DNA of 64,000 bases from Molossus alvarezi (GCA_037176705.1 CM073886.1:14406501-14470500); one strand, 5' to 3'. Shown: positions 37,701-43,154, counted from the stretch's first letter. The notes: generated by a model from the sequence alone, not told the origin. Numbers and translations are program-made.

Positions 37701-40337
37701 CAGGCCAGATCCCCAGCATCTTCCAGCCCACCAGGGACGAAGGTAATCTCACCCACAGCACCAAGAAGCAAAGGGTAGGATGGATCTCACGTAATTATGT
37801 GAGCTCCAGTGGCAGGCAGGAGGCTCATCTCCTCAGAGATAGCAGAGATGGCAAATGGTTTAGTGGTCAAGAAGCAAGATAACAGACCCAGCACAGCCCC
37901 CACAGCTCCCAGCTGGCCATGGAGAACCCACTCTTTCCCCCACCCTCAAGTCCACCTGGCAAAGCTCCAAGAACATCTGGACTGCTCAGAAGAAGCATGT
38001 ACCCCTACTCTCCCCGCGCCAACATCCAAACACTGACCACTAGGCCCCTAATTAAAGGTGACTGGAGTCACCCAGGGAACACTTTTACAAAACTGAATGC
38101 CAGGGCCCACCCCCAGATTTAACAACCTTCGGCCAAGGAGAGATGGAGTCCTGCCTCAGGTGCCTGAAAGTGCCCAAGAAATCCAAACAGGGCTATAGGG
38201 ATGTGGATCAGCAGACCCTGAGCCTGCTCCAAGCCCCAGGGAAAACTGTCTGCAAATCTTGGTCCCCTGCAACATTTTCATTCCAATTGTGGATCCAGAG
38301 CACCTCACAGTCAAACCTAGCTCTGCCATGTACTGGTTATTACTTGGTACTTGTGCTTGGACAAAATGCATCACCTGCATCTCCATTTCCTCATCTGTAA
38401 AATGAGGACCTTCACCCTACCTTCACCTCAGAGGATTAGGGGTGAGGGTTAAGCATGACAGCCACAACCAGAGTTTGGCACAGGACCTCACTCAAGGCAA
38501 ATGCTCCATAAAGGCTGACTCATTACTACTTCCAAAATGCAAACCTGACAACAGCTCTTTGGCGTTTTAAACCCCACCCACTCACGGTTCCCAGGATAAC
38601 ATCAGAGCCCTAGACAGGACACTTGAGGCCCTTCAGGACCCCTGCCCACCTCCCATGGTGCCCCCACTCCCTCACACTTTTCCTGCAGCTGCCCCACTGG
38701 GGGTATACCTACATCTAAACACAACCAAGTCCAGCCTCCAGGTCTTTGCACACAAGGTTCCCTCCTCCTTTCCCCTAGACCTACCTTCCTGCCCATCCTT
38801 AAGTTTCAAGCCAATTCTTTTTCTGTTTTGTTTTTTGTTTGTTTTTAGAATTTGTGGAATGATCTTATCTCTTCTGAATGTTGTATTTACTCCTGCCCAG
38901 AATCCATCCTTCACGGCTGCTCAAGCATCACTGATACCTATGCAAGTTCTCTCTTGTTCACACTGCTTTGCCTTTCTTACTTAACCTTGCCCACCTGCAA
39001 TGTTCTGTTTATCTCTAAGATTCATCTCAAGCATTGCCTTTTTTTTTTTTTTCCATTTTATTTTATTTCAGAGAGAGAGAGAGGAAGGGAAAGAGAGAAA
39101 CAAGGATTTATTGTTCCACTTATGTATGCATTCATTGGTTGACTCTTACATGTGCCCTGATCAGGGATGGAACTGGCACCCTTGGAGTATCAGAAGGACA
39201 CTTTAAACAACTGAACCAGCTGGCCAAGGCTCACGCATTGCCTTTTGTTGTTAATCCTCACCTGAGGATATTTTCAATTGATTTATAGGGAAAGTGGAAG
39301 GGAGGGAGGGTGAGAGAGAAAGAAACAAGAAACATGGATGTGAGAGAGATACATCCATTGGTAACCTCCTGAAGGAACCCAACCGGGGTGGAGATCCAAC
39401 CTGCAACCCAGGTAAGTGCCCTTGACGGGAATCCAATCGGCGAGCCTTTGGTCCACAGGCTGACGCTCTAACCGCTAAGCAAAACCGGCCAGGGCTTGCA
39501 GGCCAATTCTTACACATGCATCAAATCACTGTCTAGACACCTCTACCGGGAAGCCTTTCCTGCCATCCCACACAGCGCGCTCGACCTCCTAGCTTCCTTC
39601 TGGGCTCTCAGGTGCTGGGTACCTGCCAGGCCAAATCTTATTAGTCCCTAATTAGCGTTTAAGTGTTTGCAGTCTCCGTTCAGAGACCGCCCCATCCCGC
39701 CCTCGCACGCTGCCACAGGCCCCCCATCAGCTCGCGTTTGCAGAACCCTACTGGGTGGGATGTCTCTGCTTTCACAGAAACCGGGATTATTCTGTTTCCC
39801 TCTGGCCCACTCCAGGCGGGCTGACAGCCGGCCGCGATCCCAGGTTTTCCTTATTTAGTTGGGCCGACCTCACTACGCTGGAGCCTCGCCCTGGGAGAGG
39901 CCTGGCCCGCACTCCGTTTCCCCTTCTAGAGGCCGGGGACGCGCCCACGCCCTGAGAGGCCCGCCAGGCCGGCGGCCTGCCCGGCCGGGCCTCTCCCAAG
40001 GGGGTGCAAGCGCGCGGAGGCCTCTCGAAGTCCTGCGCCCCGCTAGGCCCCCACCGCCCCACTAGGTCCTCGCGCCCGCTTGGCGCCATGGCAACCGCCT
40101 GACCCGCATTGCAGGGCTGCGGGTTACTCACAGCGCGGTGGCGTCCGCGGGGATGCGCAGCGCGGGCCCGAGCGTCCGCAGTCCTAGGCCCGAGCAATTG
40201 ACGCGGCAGGCGGTGCCGGGAGCCGGGCCGCAGAGGCAAGGGGGTGCGCAGGGCCCACAGCCGCGCCCGGGGTCCCCCGCCAGCGCCCCGAGCCACAGGC
40301 CCAGGCCCAGGGCGAGCGCTAGGCGGGCGGGCGGCAT
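1621..40337 (-). CDS. PKD1: PKD1, polycystin-1 (exons 1-34 of about 46; 3' end outside the window)
   Basis: Polycystin-1 is a giant multidomain membrane glycoprotein of cilia and cell contacts that pairs with polycystin-2; human loss of function causes dominant polycystic kidney disease. Thirty-four exons with GT-AG borders join into an open frame of about 3,497 codons. In order they encode a signal peptide, LRRs (residues about 30-170), WSC and PKD repeat 1 (174-397), C-type lectin (398-532), LDL-A (about 635-665), further PKD repeats (to about 2100), REJ (to about 2700), GAIN with a GPS of sequence HLT, TM1 in exon 26, PLAT in exons 26-28, and TM2-3 in exons 29-30. Most exon lengths equal the human ones I remember; exons 11, 15, 20, 23 and 32 differ by whole codons and exon 1 is three codons shorter. 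Divergent RAB26 lies beyond its 5' end, as in other mammals. No frameshift or premature stop was seen. Confidence 0.97.
1818..2002 (-). CDS. PKD1: PKD1 exon 33
   Basis: The exon is 185 bases coding LVCWPSSEGTLSWPDLLSDP and ILGPEEDNLSLVSPSSPAKY. Confidence 0.95.
2238..2287 (-). CDS. PKD1: PKD1 exon 32
   Basis: The exon is 50 bases coding AFAGQMKSDLFLDDSK. The human exon as I remember it has 53 bases and begins with a Gln codon. Here the only usable AG is the CAG before GCC, so one residue is lost in frame. Confidence 0.9.
2376..2492 (-). CDS. PKD1: PKD1 exon 31
   Basis: The exon is 117 bases coding AGAPNSTPTGQQVLDMDSYL and DSSVLDSSFLTFPGLRAE, in the loop after TM3. Confidence 0.95.
2620..2780. 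mobile_element. Old hAT-Charlie-type MITE fragment (intron 30)
   Basis: It contains the familiar mammalian pattern of AGCACTTCAATGTGGCTGG, CAACTGAGGAACTGAG and AAATAGCTGCATATGGCTA. The family name is uncertain. Confidence 0.55.
3372..3821 (-). mobile_element. 5'-truncated L1 in PKD1 intron 30, abutting the splice donor
   Basis: Reversed, it reads the L1 ORF2 3' end (AAGTGTCCATCAATAGATGA, then GGATAAAAACGCTGTGGTAC), the 3'UTR and an A-rich tail with AATAAA. The duplication CCCAGCCCAC is at 3362-3371 and 3822-3831. The second copy, read on the minus strand, is the first ten bases of intron 30. Confidence 0.92.
3832..3958 (-). CDS. PKD1: PKD1 exon 30: third membrane span
   Basis: The exon is 127 bases coding SAGPVSGLIPLSVDTIAVGL and SSVVVYPIYLVILFLFRMSR (TM3). 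Its donor GTGGGCTGGG is part of an L1 target-site duplication, so L1 sequence begins about ten bases into the intron. Confidence 0.95.
4060..4270 (-). CDS. PKD1: PKD1 exon 29: second membrane span
   Basis: The exon is 211 bases coding VAELQRGFFDKHIWLSIWDR, then the hydrophobic ATCCVLLICLFLGANAVWYG (TM2). Confidence 0.95.
4362..4505 (-). CDS. PKD1: PKD1 exon 28: PLAT domain end
   Basis: The exon is 144 bases coding LSPAWFLQHVIVRDLQTARS and FFLVNDWLSVETEANGGLVE. Donor GTAAGA. Confidence 0.95.
4590..4760 (-). CDS. PKD1: PKD1 exon 27: PLAT domain
   Basis: The exon is 171 bases coding TTAHVGIMLYGVDSRSGHRH, FQRNSLDIFQIATPHSLGSV and WKIRVWHDNKG. It is nearly identical to human. The donor reads GTCCGAGTGG, a weak match to consensus, but it lies at the conserved position. 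Confidence 0.95.
4820..5700 (+). mobile_element. Decayed Tigger-like (TcMar-Tigger) transposon in intron 26
   Basis: Broken frames on the plus strand give peptides recalling a Tigger/TIGD1 transposase: LLPKPADDGSPCIFQFPQTT and VQQRNENSNAG, then, across stops, a segment like NTVQTILDKFF near 5545-5580. Stops and frameshifts are many, so it is a fossil. Ends were not determined. Confidence 0.6.
5737..5988 (+). mobile_element. Ves SINE (intron 26)
   Basis: It starts CCCTGGCCAGTTTAGGGCAG and ends GGTGAGGATTAACC plus poly-A. Confidence 0.88.
6134..6372 (+). mobile_element. Ves SINE (intron 26)
   Basis: It starts GCCCAGTCGGTGTGGCTCAG, with ACTAAGAGGTCGCC and a CT-rich end before AAAATCAATAAAGG. 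Confidence 0.9.
6691..6886 (-). CDS. PKD1: PKD1 exon 26: first membrane span and start of PLAT
   Basis: The exon is 196 bases. MNYIVLLTCAMCLVTYVVMA is TM1. IPFCGKGGRFKYEILVKTGW opens the intracellular PLAT (LH2) domain. Confidence 0.96.
6989..7241 (-). CDS. PKD1: PKD1 exon 25: GAIN domain with GPS cleavage site
   Basis: The exon is 253 bases. It codes FRWSSLEVSVGLYTSLCQYF, then CLTRHLTAFGASLF. The autoproteolysis triad His-Leu-Thr is intact at 7051-7043, so cis-cleavage before the Thr is expected. Confidence 0.96.
7491..7647 (-). CDS. PKD1: PKD1 exon 24: GAIN domain
   Basis: The exon is 157 bases coding EHYLSEEPEPYLAVYLHSAP and DHRPYTFFIAPG. Confidence 0.95.
7811..8431 (-). CDS. PKD1: PKD1 exon 23: GAIN domain
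   Basis: The exon is 621 bases, three codons shorter than human as I remember it. It codes GDLIHLASSDVQDLQPSELG, LMCILMRSRVLNEEPLTLAG, VQLIFLVDSNPFPFGYISNY and QTQAGAQIPIGRLASERAIT. It ends in LQLTYTVLN. Confidence 0.95.
8432..8623 (-). repeat. Polypyrimidine tract in PKD1 intron 22
   Basis: Between 8440 and 8600 the plus strand is almost entirely purine (G and A runs). The PKD1 sense strand is therefore a C/T tract of about 160 bases, close to the splice acceptor of exon 23. Human introns 21 and 22 carry famous long polypyrimidine tracts; this is a short counterpart of the second. Confidence 0.75.
8624..8768 (-). CDS. PKD1: PKD1 exon 22
   Basis: The exon is 145 bases coding VSSREPVCRSCLKKTLHKLE and TPTAIADSILNIT. 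Confidence 0.95.
8769..9449 (-). other. PKD1 intron 21, without a long polypyrimidine tract
   Basis: This is 681 bases of mixed-composition intron. I see no long C/T run on the sense strand, in contrast to the multi-kilobase tract of human intron 21. Confidence 0.7.
9450..9602 (-). CDS. PKD1: PKD1 exon 21
   Basis: The exon is 153 bases coding QAQIRKNITETLVSLRVNTV and DDIQQIAAVLAQCM. The first third (YEQSLAMVTEPDFRWQL) has diverged most from human. Confidence 0.94.
10000..10171 (-). CDS. PKD1: PKD1 exon 20
   Basis: The exon is 172 bases coding SLAITLPEPPDDPLDGPPDL and LLRQADPQHVIEYSLALITV. It is four codons longer than human as I remember it. The extra residues fall in the Pro/Asp-rich loop after LPEP. 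Confidence 0.93.
10249..10462 (-). CDS. PKD1: PKD1 exon 19: REJ
   Basis: The exon is 214 bases coding WQDAEDAGAPLVYALLLQRC, HCEEFCVYKGSLSTYGAVL and GLAVVVQDQLGASVVALNR. Confidence 0.95.
10556..10835 (-). CDS. PKD1: PKD1 exon 18: REJ
   Basis: The exon is 280 bases coding LWAARTFSNKTLVLDETTTS, GRSGEEEGCASIHLSPNRPP and KVHFKCMG. Confidence 0.95.
10964..11107 (-). CDS. PKD1: PKD1 exon 17: REJ
   Basis: The exon is 144 bases coding VLIRSGQVPIVSLECVSCKA and YLEGHCDNCSGGSKRG. Confidence 0.95.
12204..12353 (-). CDS. PKD1: PKD1 exon 16: REJ
   Basis: The exon is 150 bases coding SETGGCVLNFGPRGNSIVTI and FNLTVWKAGRKEEATNQT. It lies in the REJ region. Confidence 0.95.
12565..16181 (-). CDS. PKD1: PKD1 exon 15: main block of PKD repeats and start of REJ
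   Basis: This is the giant exon, 3,617 bases against about 3,620 in human, open throughout. It holds most of the roughly 80-residue Ig-like PKD repeats, with signatures such as YTWDFGDGSPV, WTFDMGDGTV, FDWTFGDGSSNTT and YHWDFGDGAP. It then runs into the REJ module (CREPKVDVALPPQVLMRRSQ, VYRATSCQRPGRTAR). It ends in FHWACVASTQ. Confidence 0.97.
16775..16908 (-). CDS. PKD1: PKD1 exon 14
   Basis: The exon is 134 bases coding RWTFGDGEQVIGQFKPPYDK and VAQVLVEHNTTHTYTIP. The WTFGDG PKD-repeat signature is intact. Confidence 0.95.
17172..17347 (-). CDS. PKD1: PKD1 exon 13
   Basis: The exon is 176 bases coding ATNHVSNVTVNYNVTVERM and VLVDSAVEVAFL, the border of two PKD repeats. Confidence 0.95.
17532..17663 (-). 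CDS. PKD1: PKD1 exon 12
   Basis: The exon is 132 bases coding RYSPMVEAGSDVVFRWTIDD and NVVFNVIYQSAAVFKLS, part of a PKD repeat. Donor GTGGGTAA. Confidence 0.95.
18557..19315 (-). CDS. PKD1: PKD1 exon 11
   Basis: The exon is 759 bases, one codon longer than the human exon as I remember it. It contains GDLIGLQHDAGPGTFLRCSP, LGLRPNPGLGRPGRHEVRA and NGSALVLQVDSGANATATVH, and ends in GVLV before exon 12. It carries many N-glycosylation sequons. Confidence 0.95.
19899..20146 (-). CDS. PKD1: PKD1 exon 10: LDL-receptor class A module
   Basis: The exon is 248 bases. The LDL-A segment reads CTSEGLWCPRFNICLPLD, then TPCSPQACVNGS. The sixth cysteine expected after VNG is serine here (codon TCT at 19991-19989). 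Donor GTGTGTGT. Confidence 0.93.
20492..20618 (-). CDS. PKD1: PKD1 exon 9
   Basis: The exon is 127 bases coding VMVFPGLGLSHEAFLTTAEF and RLQVYRPMGGT. Donor GTGGGA. Confidence 0.95.
20825..21037 (+). mobile_element. Ves SINE with an (AT)n tail (intron 8)
   Basis: It starts GCCCAGCCTGTATGGTTCAG. The A-rich tail has become an AT microsatellite at 21019-21037. Confidence 0.85.
21038..21303 (-). mobile_element. Ves SINE (intron 8)
   Basis: A poly-T start leads to ATCCTCACCCAAGGACATTT and ends CTGAGCCAAACCGGCCAGGG. It is inverted relative to its neighbour at 21338. Confidence 0.92.
21338..21639 (+). mobile_element. Ves SINE with a (GAAT)n(AAAT)n tail (intron 8)
   Basis: The young-type copy GCCCTGGTCGGTTTGGCTCA ends GGAGAG and then a GAAT/AAAT microsatellite at 21573-21639. 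The target duplication AATACACAGACACAGAG (17 bases) is at 21321-21337 and 21640-21656. Confidence 0.93.
21876..21991 (-). CDS. PKD1: PKD1 exon 8
   Basis: The exon is 116 bases coding PVWDAENILVGAPSGDLHGP and on to PREPIE, a linker between the lectin and LDL-A modules that is close to human. Confidence 0.95.
22315..22535 (-). CDS. PKD1: PKD1 exon 7: C-type lectin domain, second half
   Basis: The exon is 221 bases. It carries LDVWIGFSAMEG, CQNWLPGEPHPATAE, CVRLG, CNTDLC and YVCELQPGG, with the conserved cysteines and the WIG and NW motifs of the fold. Confidence 0.95.
23368..23551 (-). CDS. PKD1: PKD1 exon 6: C-type lectin domain, first half
   Basis: The exon is 184 bases. It codes HPLCSSDTEIFPGNGHCYRL and QAQEQCRAWAGAALAMVDS, the start of the carbohydrate-recognition fold. 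Confidence 0.95.
23673..24344 (-). CDS. PKD1: PKD1 exon 5: WSC domain and PKD repeat 1
   Basis: The exon is 672 bases. The first half is a WSC domain (KYVACLPNNSSG, CSAFCFSTGQDLAALSEQG, CLCG). The second half is the first Ig-like PKD repeat, ending near GRYHVTVVLALGAG. The repeat's signature reads WDFGDSS where WDFGDGS is usual. Confidence 0.95.
24609..24778 (-). CDS. PKD1: PKD1 exon 4: LRR C-terminal cap
   Basis: The exon is 170 bases and contains NLSGNPLECDCGLAWLPRW and PEAATCAGPG, the cysteine pattern of an LRR C-cap. Donor GTGAGTGT. Confidence 0.95.
25044..25115 (-). CDS. PKD1: PKD1 exon 3: leucine-rich repeat 2
   Basis: The exon is 72 bases and codes LDISNNKISTLEEGTFANL and on, the second LRR. 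It is unusually AT-rich compared with its neighbours. Donor GTAAGT. Confidence 0.95.
25237..25308 (-). CDS. PKD1: PKD1 exon 2: leucine-rich repeat 1
   Basis: The exon is 72 bases and codes LDVSHNLLRTLDVGLLSNL and on, one 24-residue LRR unit. Acceptor and donor (GTGAGTGT) are canonical, and the phase matches exons 1 and 3. Confidence 0.95.
25309..33384 (-). other. PKD1 intron 1, 3' half: single-copy sequence without Ves SINEs
   Basis: About 8 kb of GC-rich intron with no recent SINE. I found no supported exon; the many ORFs are short and not similar to PKD1. A MIR core is noted at 32800-32930. Conserved regulatory elements are possible but cannot be judged from one genome. Confidence 0.6.
32800..32930 (+). 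mobile_element. MIR SINE (ancient)
   Basis: It contains the core CAGGTAAGGAAACTGAAGCT, then AGAGAGGATGAGTGACT and CCAAGGTCACACAAG. Confidence 0.75.
33899..34098 (+). mobile_element. Ves SINE in L1M
   Basis: It starts GTCTGGCCATTGTGACTCAG and ends AAAATCAATAAAAG plus poly-A. Confidence 0.85.
34101..34311 (-). mobile_element. Ves SINE in L1M
   Basis: It reads GAATAGTTTATTGGTTTTTA and ends CTGAGCCACGCTGACTAGAG. It is tail-to-tail with the preceding copy. Confidence 0.85.
34639..34876 (-). mobile_element. Ves SINE in L1M
   Basis: It starts TCTCACCTGAGGAC and ends ACTGAGCAAACCGGCCAGGG. Confidence 0.88.
35228..35476 (-). mobile_element. Ves SINE
   Basis: Poly-T, AATCCTCACCCAAGGACATT, ending CTGAACCAAACGGGCCAGGG. 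The direct repeat CAGCCAGTGTTCTTT flanks it. Confidence 0.9.
35490..35770 (-). mobile_element. L2-like ancient LINE fragment
   Basis: Phrases such as ATCATGCCACTTCCTTCCTA, ATTTGAAACTCTGCC and GGTTTCAATGTCACTTACAC resemble an L2 3' half read in reverse. Confidence 0.5.
35771..36300. other. Intron 1, unassigned sequence
   Basis: No exon or clear repeat is seen. Confidence 0.5.
36308..36385. mobile_element. Old hAT-type MITE fragment
   Basis: CTTTCCAACACAGTAGCCAC, then GAGCACTTGAAATGTGACT. This is the same family type as 2620-2780. Confidence 0.5.
36590..36895 (+). mobile_element. Ancient L1 or LTR 3' end (family uncertain)
   Basis: It has an (AAAC)n run, TTTGAACACAGTGGACATGT, and ends AAATTCTCCATGATAAAGCT, as in old 3' ends of mammalian retroelements. 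Confidence 0.4.
36900..38040. other. Intron 1, unassigned sequence
   Basis: No exon and no strong repeat was found. Confidence 0.5.
38046..38132. mobile_element. MER5A-like hAT fragment
   Basis: AATTAAAGGTGACTGGAGTC and GCCAGGGCCCACCCCCAGAT recall the MER5A core. Confidence 0.45.
38310..38440 (-). mobile_element. MIR SINE (ancient)
   Basis: CTCTGCCATGTACTGGTTAT, then CATTTCCTCATCTGTAAAAT, is the reverse of the MIR core. Confidence 0.7.
39042..39230 (-). mobile_element. Ves-related SINE
   Basis: It has poly-T, an AGAGAGAGAGAG tract, and ends ACTGAACCAGCTGGCCAAGG. The duplication GCATTGCCTTT is at 39031-39041 and near 39236. Confidence 0.8.
39247..39495 (-). mobile_element. Ves SINE
   Basis: It starts GTTGTTAATCCTCACCTGAG and ends CTAAGCAAAACCGGCCAGGG. 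Confidence 0.9.
40132..40337 (-). CDS. PKD1: PKD1 exon 1: signal peptide and LRR N-cap
   Basis: The start ATG is at 40337-40335 with A at -3. The product begins MPPARLALALGLGLWLGA, a clear signal peptide, followed by the cysteine-rich LRR N-terminal cap (CGPC, CLCG, CRVNCSG). The donor GTGAGTAA follows at 40131. Length is 206 bases, ending after two bases of a Leu codon. Confidence 0.95.
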
Positions 40338-40339
40338 CG

Positions 40340-40357
40340 TCAGGGCAGCGCGCGCAT
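40340..40357 (-). promoter_or_regulatory. uORF of five codons ending two bases before the PKD1 start
   Basis: On the PKD1 sense strand an ATG in good context (GGGGCCATGC) opens a frame reading MRALP. It stops with TGA at 40342-40340, two bases before the main ATG. A ribosome translating it would finish almost on the main start codon, so the uORF could limit polycystin-1 output through leaky scanning or reinitiation. The regulatory role is inferred. Confidence 0.75.
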
Positions 40358-40397
40358 GGCCCCGACCCCGAGCCCGCCCGGCGCCAGCGGCCGCGAC

Positions 40398-40421
40398 TCA
40401 GGCAGGGCCCGCGGACTGCAT
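40398..40421 (-). promoter_or_regulatory. Upstream uORF of seven codons in the PKD1 leader
   Basis: A second upstream ATG (context CGCCATGC) reads MQSAGPA and then TGA. It lies 40 bases 5' of the first uORF in transcript order. The human leader as I remember it has MPSAGPA-stop at the same place, which suggests constraint on the peptide frame. Confidence 0.65.
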
Positions 40422-40651
40422 GGCGGGGCGGGATCTAGGGGCGACCGTGGCCTGTCTGCCTGCGTGACGCCCGCTCCCGCCGCGCGTTCTGTCCACAGGA
40501 GCCCGCTCGCGCATTCGCGATGCTGTGCGGCCCGCCACCGGCTCCTCCTCCTCCCCGCGCGGCGGGGCGGGGCGGGACGCCTTCATGTTCCGCCCCCTCC
40601 GTCACCGTGTGGAGACCCCGCCCTTTGTTCTTGCAATGTGGCCACCGCGCA

Positions 40652-40672
40652 GGGGGGGGGAGCGGGGGGGGG
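40652..40672. promoter_or_regulatory. Paired G9 runs in the PKD1 promoter
   Basis: Two runs of nine G are separated by AGC on the plus strand. With such long runs a G-quadruplex is possible, with the complementary C runs on the PKD1 sense strand. Confidence 0.45.
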
Positions 40673-41212
40673 CTTCATATGACCACGCCCCTCAGAGCGC
40701 CCGTACCTCTGCACTCTTCTTAGAGGTGCTCGCCTCAGTTCCCCGTCGCGTCCGCGCCTCCCAGCCCTGCGCAGTTTCCACAGCCACAATACGGAAAACA
40801 CCAGCAATAACAACCACCGCGGCAGATTTCAGGGCTCATCCACTCCCAGCGCCTCTGTCCATCTCGATTTGCGTGGTATCCCGAGAACCTGGAGCACAGT
40901 AAGCGCTCGGTAACTATACATCGCGTCCTTTCCTGGAGTTCCGACAGTCACGAAGTCCCCGCAGTCACGAAGGTGACGCCCACGCGTCACCTGGGCCAGT
41001 GAAGTGCCGCATCCCGCAGCCGCCCGCCTGCGGGCGGAGAACAGAACACAGCACTTTGCTCACCCGGCACTCTCCGGCCGCTGCTTGTCCACTCTCTCCT
41101 TTCACGGTCACGAAGTACTCCGTGCTTGGCTTTGCAGAGGGAGTTTTTGCTCCTCTGTGTGTGCAGGATTTAATTACGAAACTAACGCTCCTGGTGGAAG
41201 AATACACACCTA

Positions 41213-41535
41213 AAAACGTGAATGAACTCCGAAAACATGCTAGAAACCCCCCACAAAGGACTACATATTATGATTCCATTTACAGGAAATGTCCAAATTA
41301 GGCAAATCATAAAGACAGGAAGTAGATAAGTAGCTACAGGGATGGGGGTGGGGGGAGTAGATGGGGAGTGACTGCTAATGGGTATAGGGTTTCTTTTGGG
41401 GATCATAATGCTATGGAATTAGTGGTGATGGTTGCATAGCCTTGTAAATATTCTTTTAAAAATCACTGAACTGTGCTTTTTAAAGGGTGGATTTTATGCT
41501 ATGTTAATTATATCTCAATTTTTTTTAATAATGAA
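41213..41535 (+). mobile_element. Old L1M 3' end
   Basis: It reads TATGATTCCATTTACAGGAA, GGGGAGTGACTGCTAATGGG, TTAGTGGTGATGGTTGCATA and ATTATATCTCAATTTTTTTT, typical of L1M 3' ends. It lies just upstream of the PKD1 promoter. Confidence 0.75.
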
Positions 41536-41556
41536 GAAATAATAAATTTGTTTCAT

Positions 41557-41770
41557 CCCTGGCCGGTGTGGCACAGTTGGTTGGACATCACCCTGTGCAC
41601 CTAAAAGGTTGCTGATTCAATTCCTGTCAGAGCAGATACCTGGGTTGTGGGCTCAATCCCAGGTAGGGGAGATGCAGGAGGTAGTCGACAGATGTTCATC
41701 TCTCACATCGATATATCTCTGCTTTCTCCCTTCTCTTTCTAAAAATCAATAAAAACTTTTAATTAAAAAA
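41557..41770 (+). mobile_element. Ves SINE
   Basis: CCCTGGCCGGTGTGGCACAG to AAAAATCAATAAAAAC. Confidence 0.9.
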
Positions 41771-41969
41771 TTGTTCCACCATTGGGTACAGGGAGTGGGA
41801 AGATTAGTGGTGAGAGCTTCTTGAGAGTGAGAAGGGAGAAAACCCACGTCCATCATTTCCCCATCCATTCACATTCATTGCCTTATTCCATTGAGTCTTC
41901 ACAACTCTAGCATGTGGGTACTATTATTATTATTATTATTACCTTTTTTAAAAGAGAGAGAGAAAGAAG

Positions 41970-42280
41970 GCCCTGGTCGGTTTGGTTTATCGGTTAGAGC
42001 ATCGGCCCATGGACCAGAGAGGCCTGGGTTTGGTTCCCACTAAGGGCACATACCTTGGTTGCAGCTTGTCCCCAGCCCTGGTTGGGGTCGTGTGGCTGGC
42101 AACCATTCTCCGGACCGCAGGCTGACGCTCTAACTGCTGAGCCAAACTGGCCAGGGCTGGCAACCATTCTATGTATCTCTCTCACATTGATGTTTCTCTC
42201 TCTCTCTTCCTTCCTCTCTCCCTCCTGCTCCCATCTATCTCATGATTAATGGGGAAAAAAATGTCCTTAGGTGAGGATGG
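41970..42280 (+). mobile_element. Ves SINE carrying a 47-base inverted Ves head
   Basis: It starts GCCCTGGTCGGTTTGGTTTA and ends CCTTAGGTGAGGATGG. It is interrupted at 42110-42156 by a reversed tRNA-head fragment inside a 14-base direct repeat. Confidence 0.88.

Positions 42281-42318
<38 letters not shown>
42281..42318. repeat. (AT)n(AC)n microsatellite
   Basis: This is a simple alternating tract between two SINEs. Confidence 0.95.
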
Positions 42319-42319
<1 letters not shown>

Positions 42320-42320
42320 G

Positions 42321-42520
42321 TTTTTATTGATTTTTTAGAGATAGAGAAGGGAGAAAGAGATAGCAACATCGATGAGAGAGAAACATCAGTCAGCTGCCTC
42401 CTGCACAACCCCTACTGAGGACCGAGCCCAAAACCTGGGCATGTGCCCTGACCAGGAATCCAACTTGGACCTCTCAGTCCATGCGACAACACTCAGTCCA
42501 CTGAGCTACACCAGCCAGGC
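42321..42520 (-). mobile_element. Ves SINE
   Basis: TTTTTATTGATTTTTTAGAG to CTGAGCTACACCAGCCAGGC. Confidence 0.88.
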
Positions 42521-42524
42521 ATAT

Positions 42525-42640
42525 TATTCCCTTTATTAAATGGTGTAACTAAGGCACAGAGAGGTTAAGAAATTTGCAATGTCACACACCAAGTAAATGC
42601 CAAAACCAGGATTATATTCCAAACCCAAACTTTTAGATCC
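42525..42640 (+). mobile_element. MIR SINE (ancient)
   Basis: GTGTAACTAAGGCACAGAGA, then GGTTAAGAAATTTGCAATGT. Confidence 0.65.
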
Positions 42641-42801
42641 AAACGACTAATTGATTAGAGTCAAGGACTCAAGATGAAGGGAGATACACCCATGAGAAAC
42701 AGTGGTGCTAAATAAGAGATTAATCAAGTCTAAATGATTGTTTGAAGATGGTTGTGGAATAAATAAAATAGTTTGGAAAGGATTTCTGAAATAGAAAATG
42801 C

Positions 42802-42845
42802 TTTTTTTTTTCTTAATAGTTTATTAATTTTTAGAGAGGAAGGGA

Positions 42846-42889
<44 letters not shown>

Positions 42890-43016
42890 TCCATTGGCAG
42901 CTGATCAGCTGCCTCTTGCATGCCCTCTACCGGGGATGGAGCCCAAAACCCGAGCACGTGTCCTGACCAGAAATCAAACCAGCAACCTTCTGGTGCATAG
43001 GACCATCAACCAAGGT
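42802..43016 (-). mobile_element. Ves SINE with (GA)n
   Basis: Poly-T, TTAATTTTTAGAGAGGAAGG, a GA microsatellite at about 42848-42887, then a truncated head. Confidence 0.85.
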
Positions 43017-43154
43017 AAAAAGACATATGTTTAAAGAAGAAATTAATTATCTGAAAATTGTTTCAACAAACTTTGTGTTAAAACAAAGAAAAGAAATTGA
43101 CAAAAGATCTTTGATTCAGGGAGGGGGACATTGGAGAAATCTTTAATTATTATT

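Larger units (their letters stand above)
40338..40560 (-). promoter_or_regulatory. PKD1: PKD1 5'UTR (approximate) with two uORFs
   Basis: This is GC-rich sequence directly upstream of the PKD1 ATG at 40337-40335. It resembles the human PKD1 leader as I remember it. The transcription start cannot be read from sequence; the outer limit is estimated from the human leader length of roughly 200 nt. Two short upstream ORFs lie inside it and are listed separately. Confidence 0.6.
39780..40760. promoter_or_regulatory. CpG island over PKD1 exon 1 and promoter
   Basis: The stretch is very GC-rich with frequent CpG and several GC boxes of the CCCCGCCC / GGGCGGGG kind. It covers exon 1, the first 350 bases of intron 1 and about 400 bases upstream. 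There is no obvious TATA box, as expected for a housekeeping-type promoter. Two G9 runs sit at 40652-40672. Confidence 0.8.
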
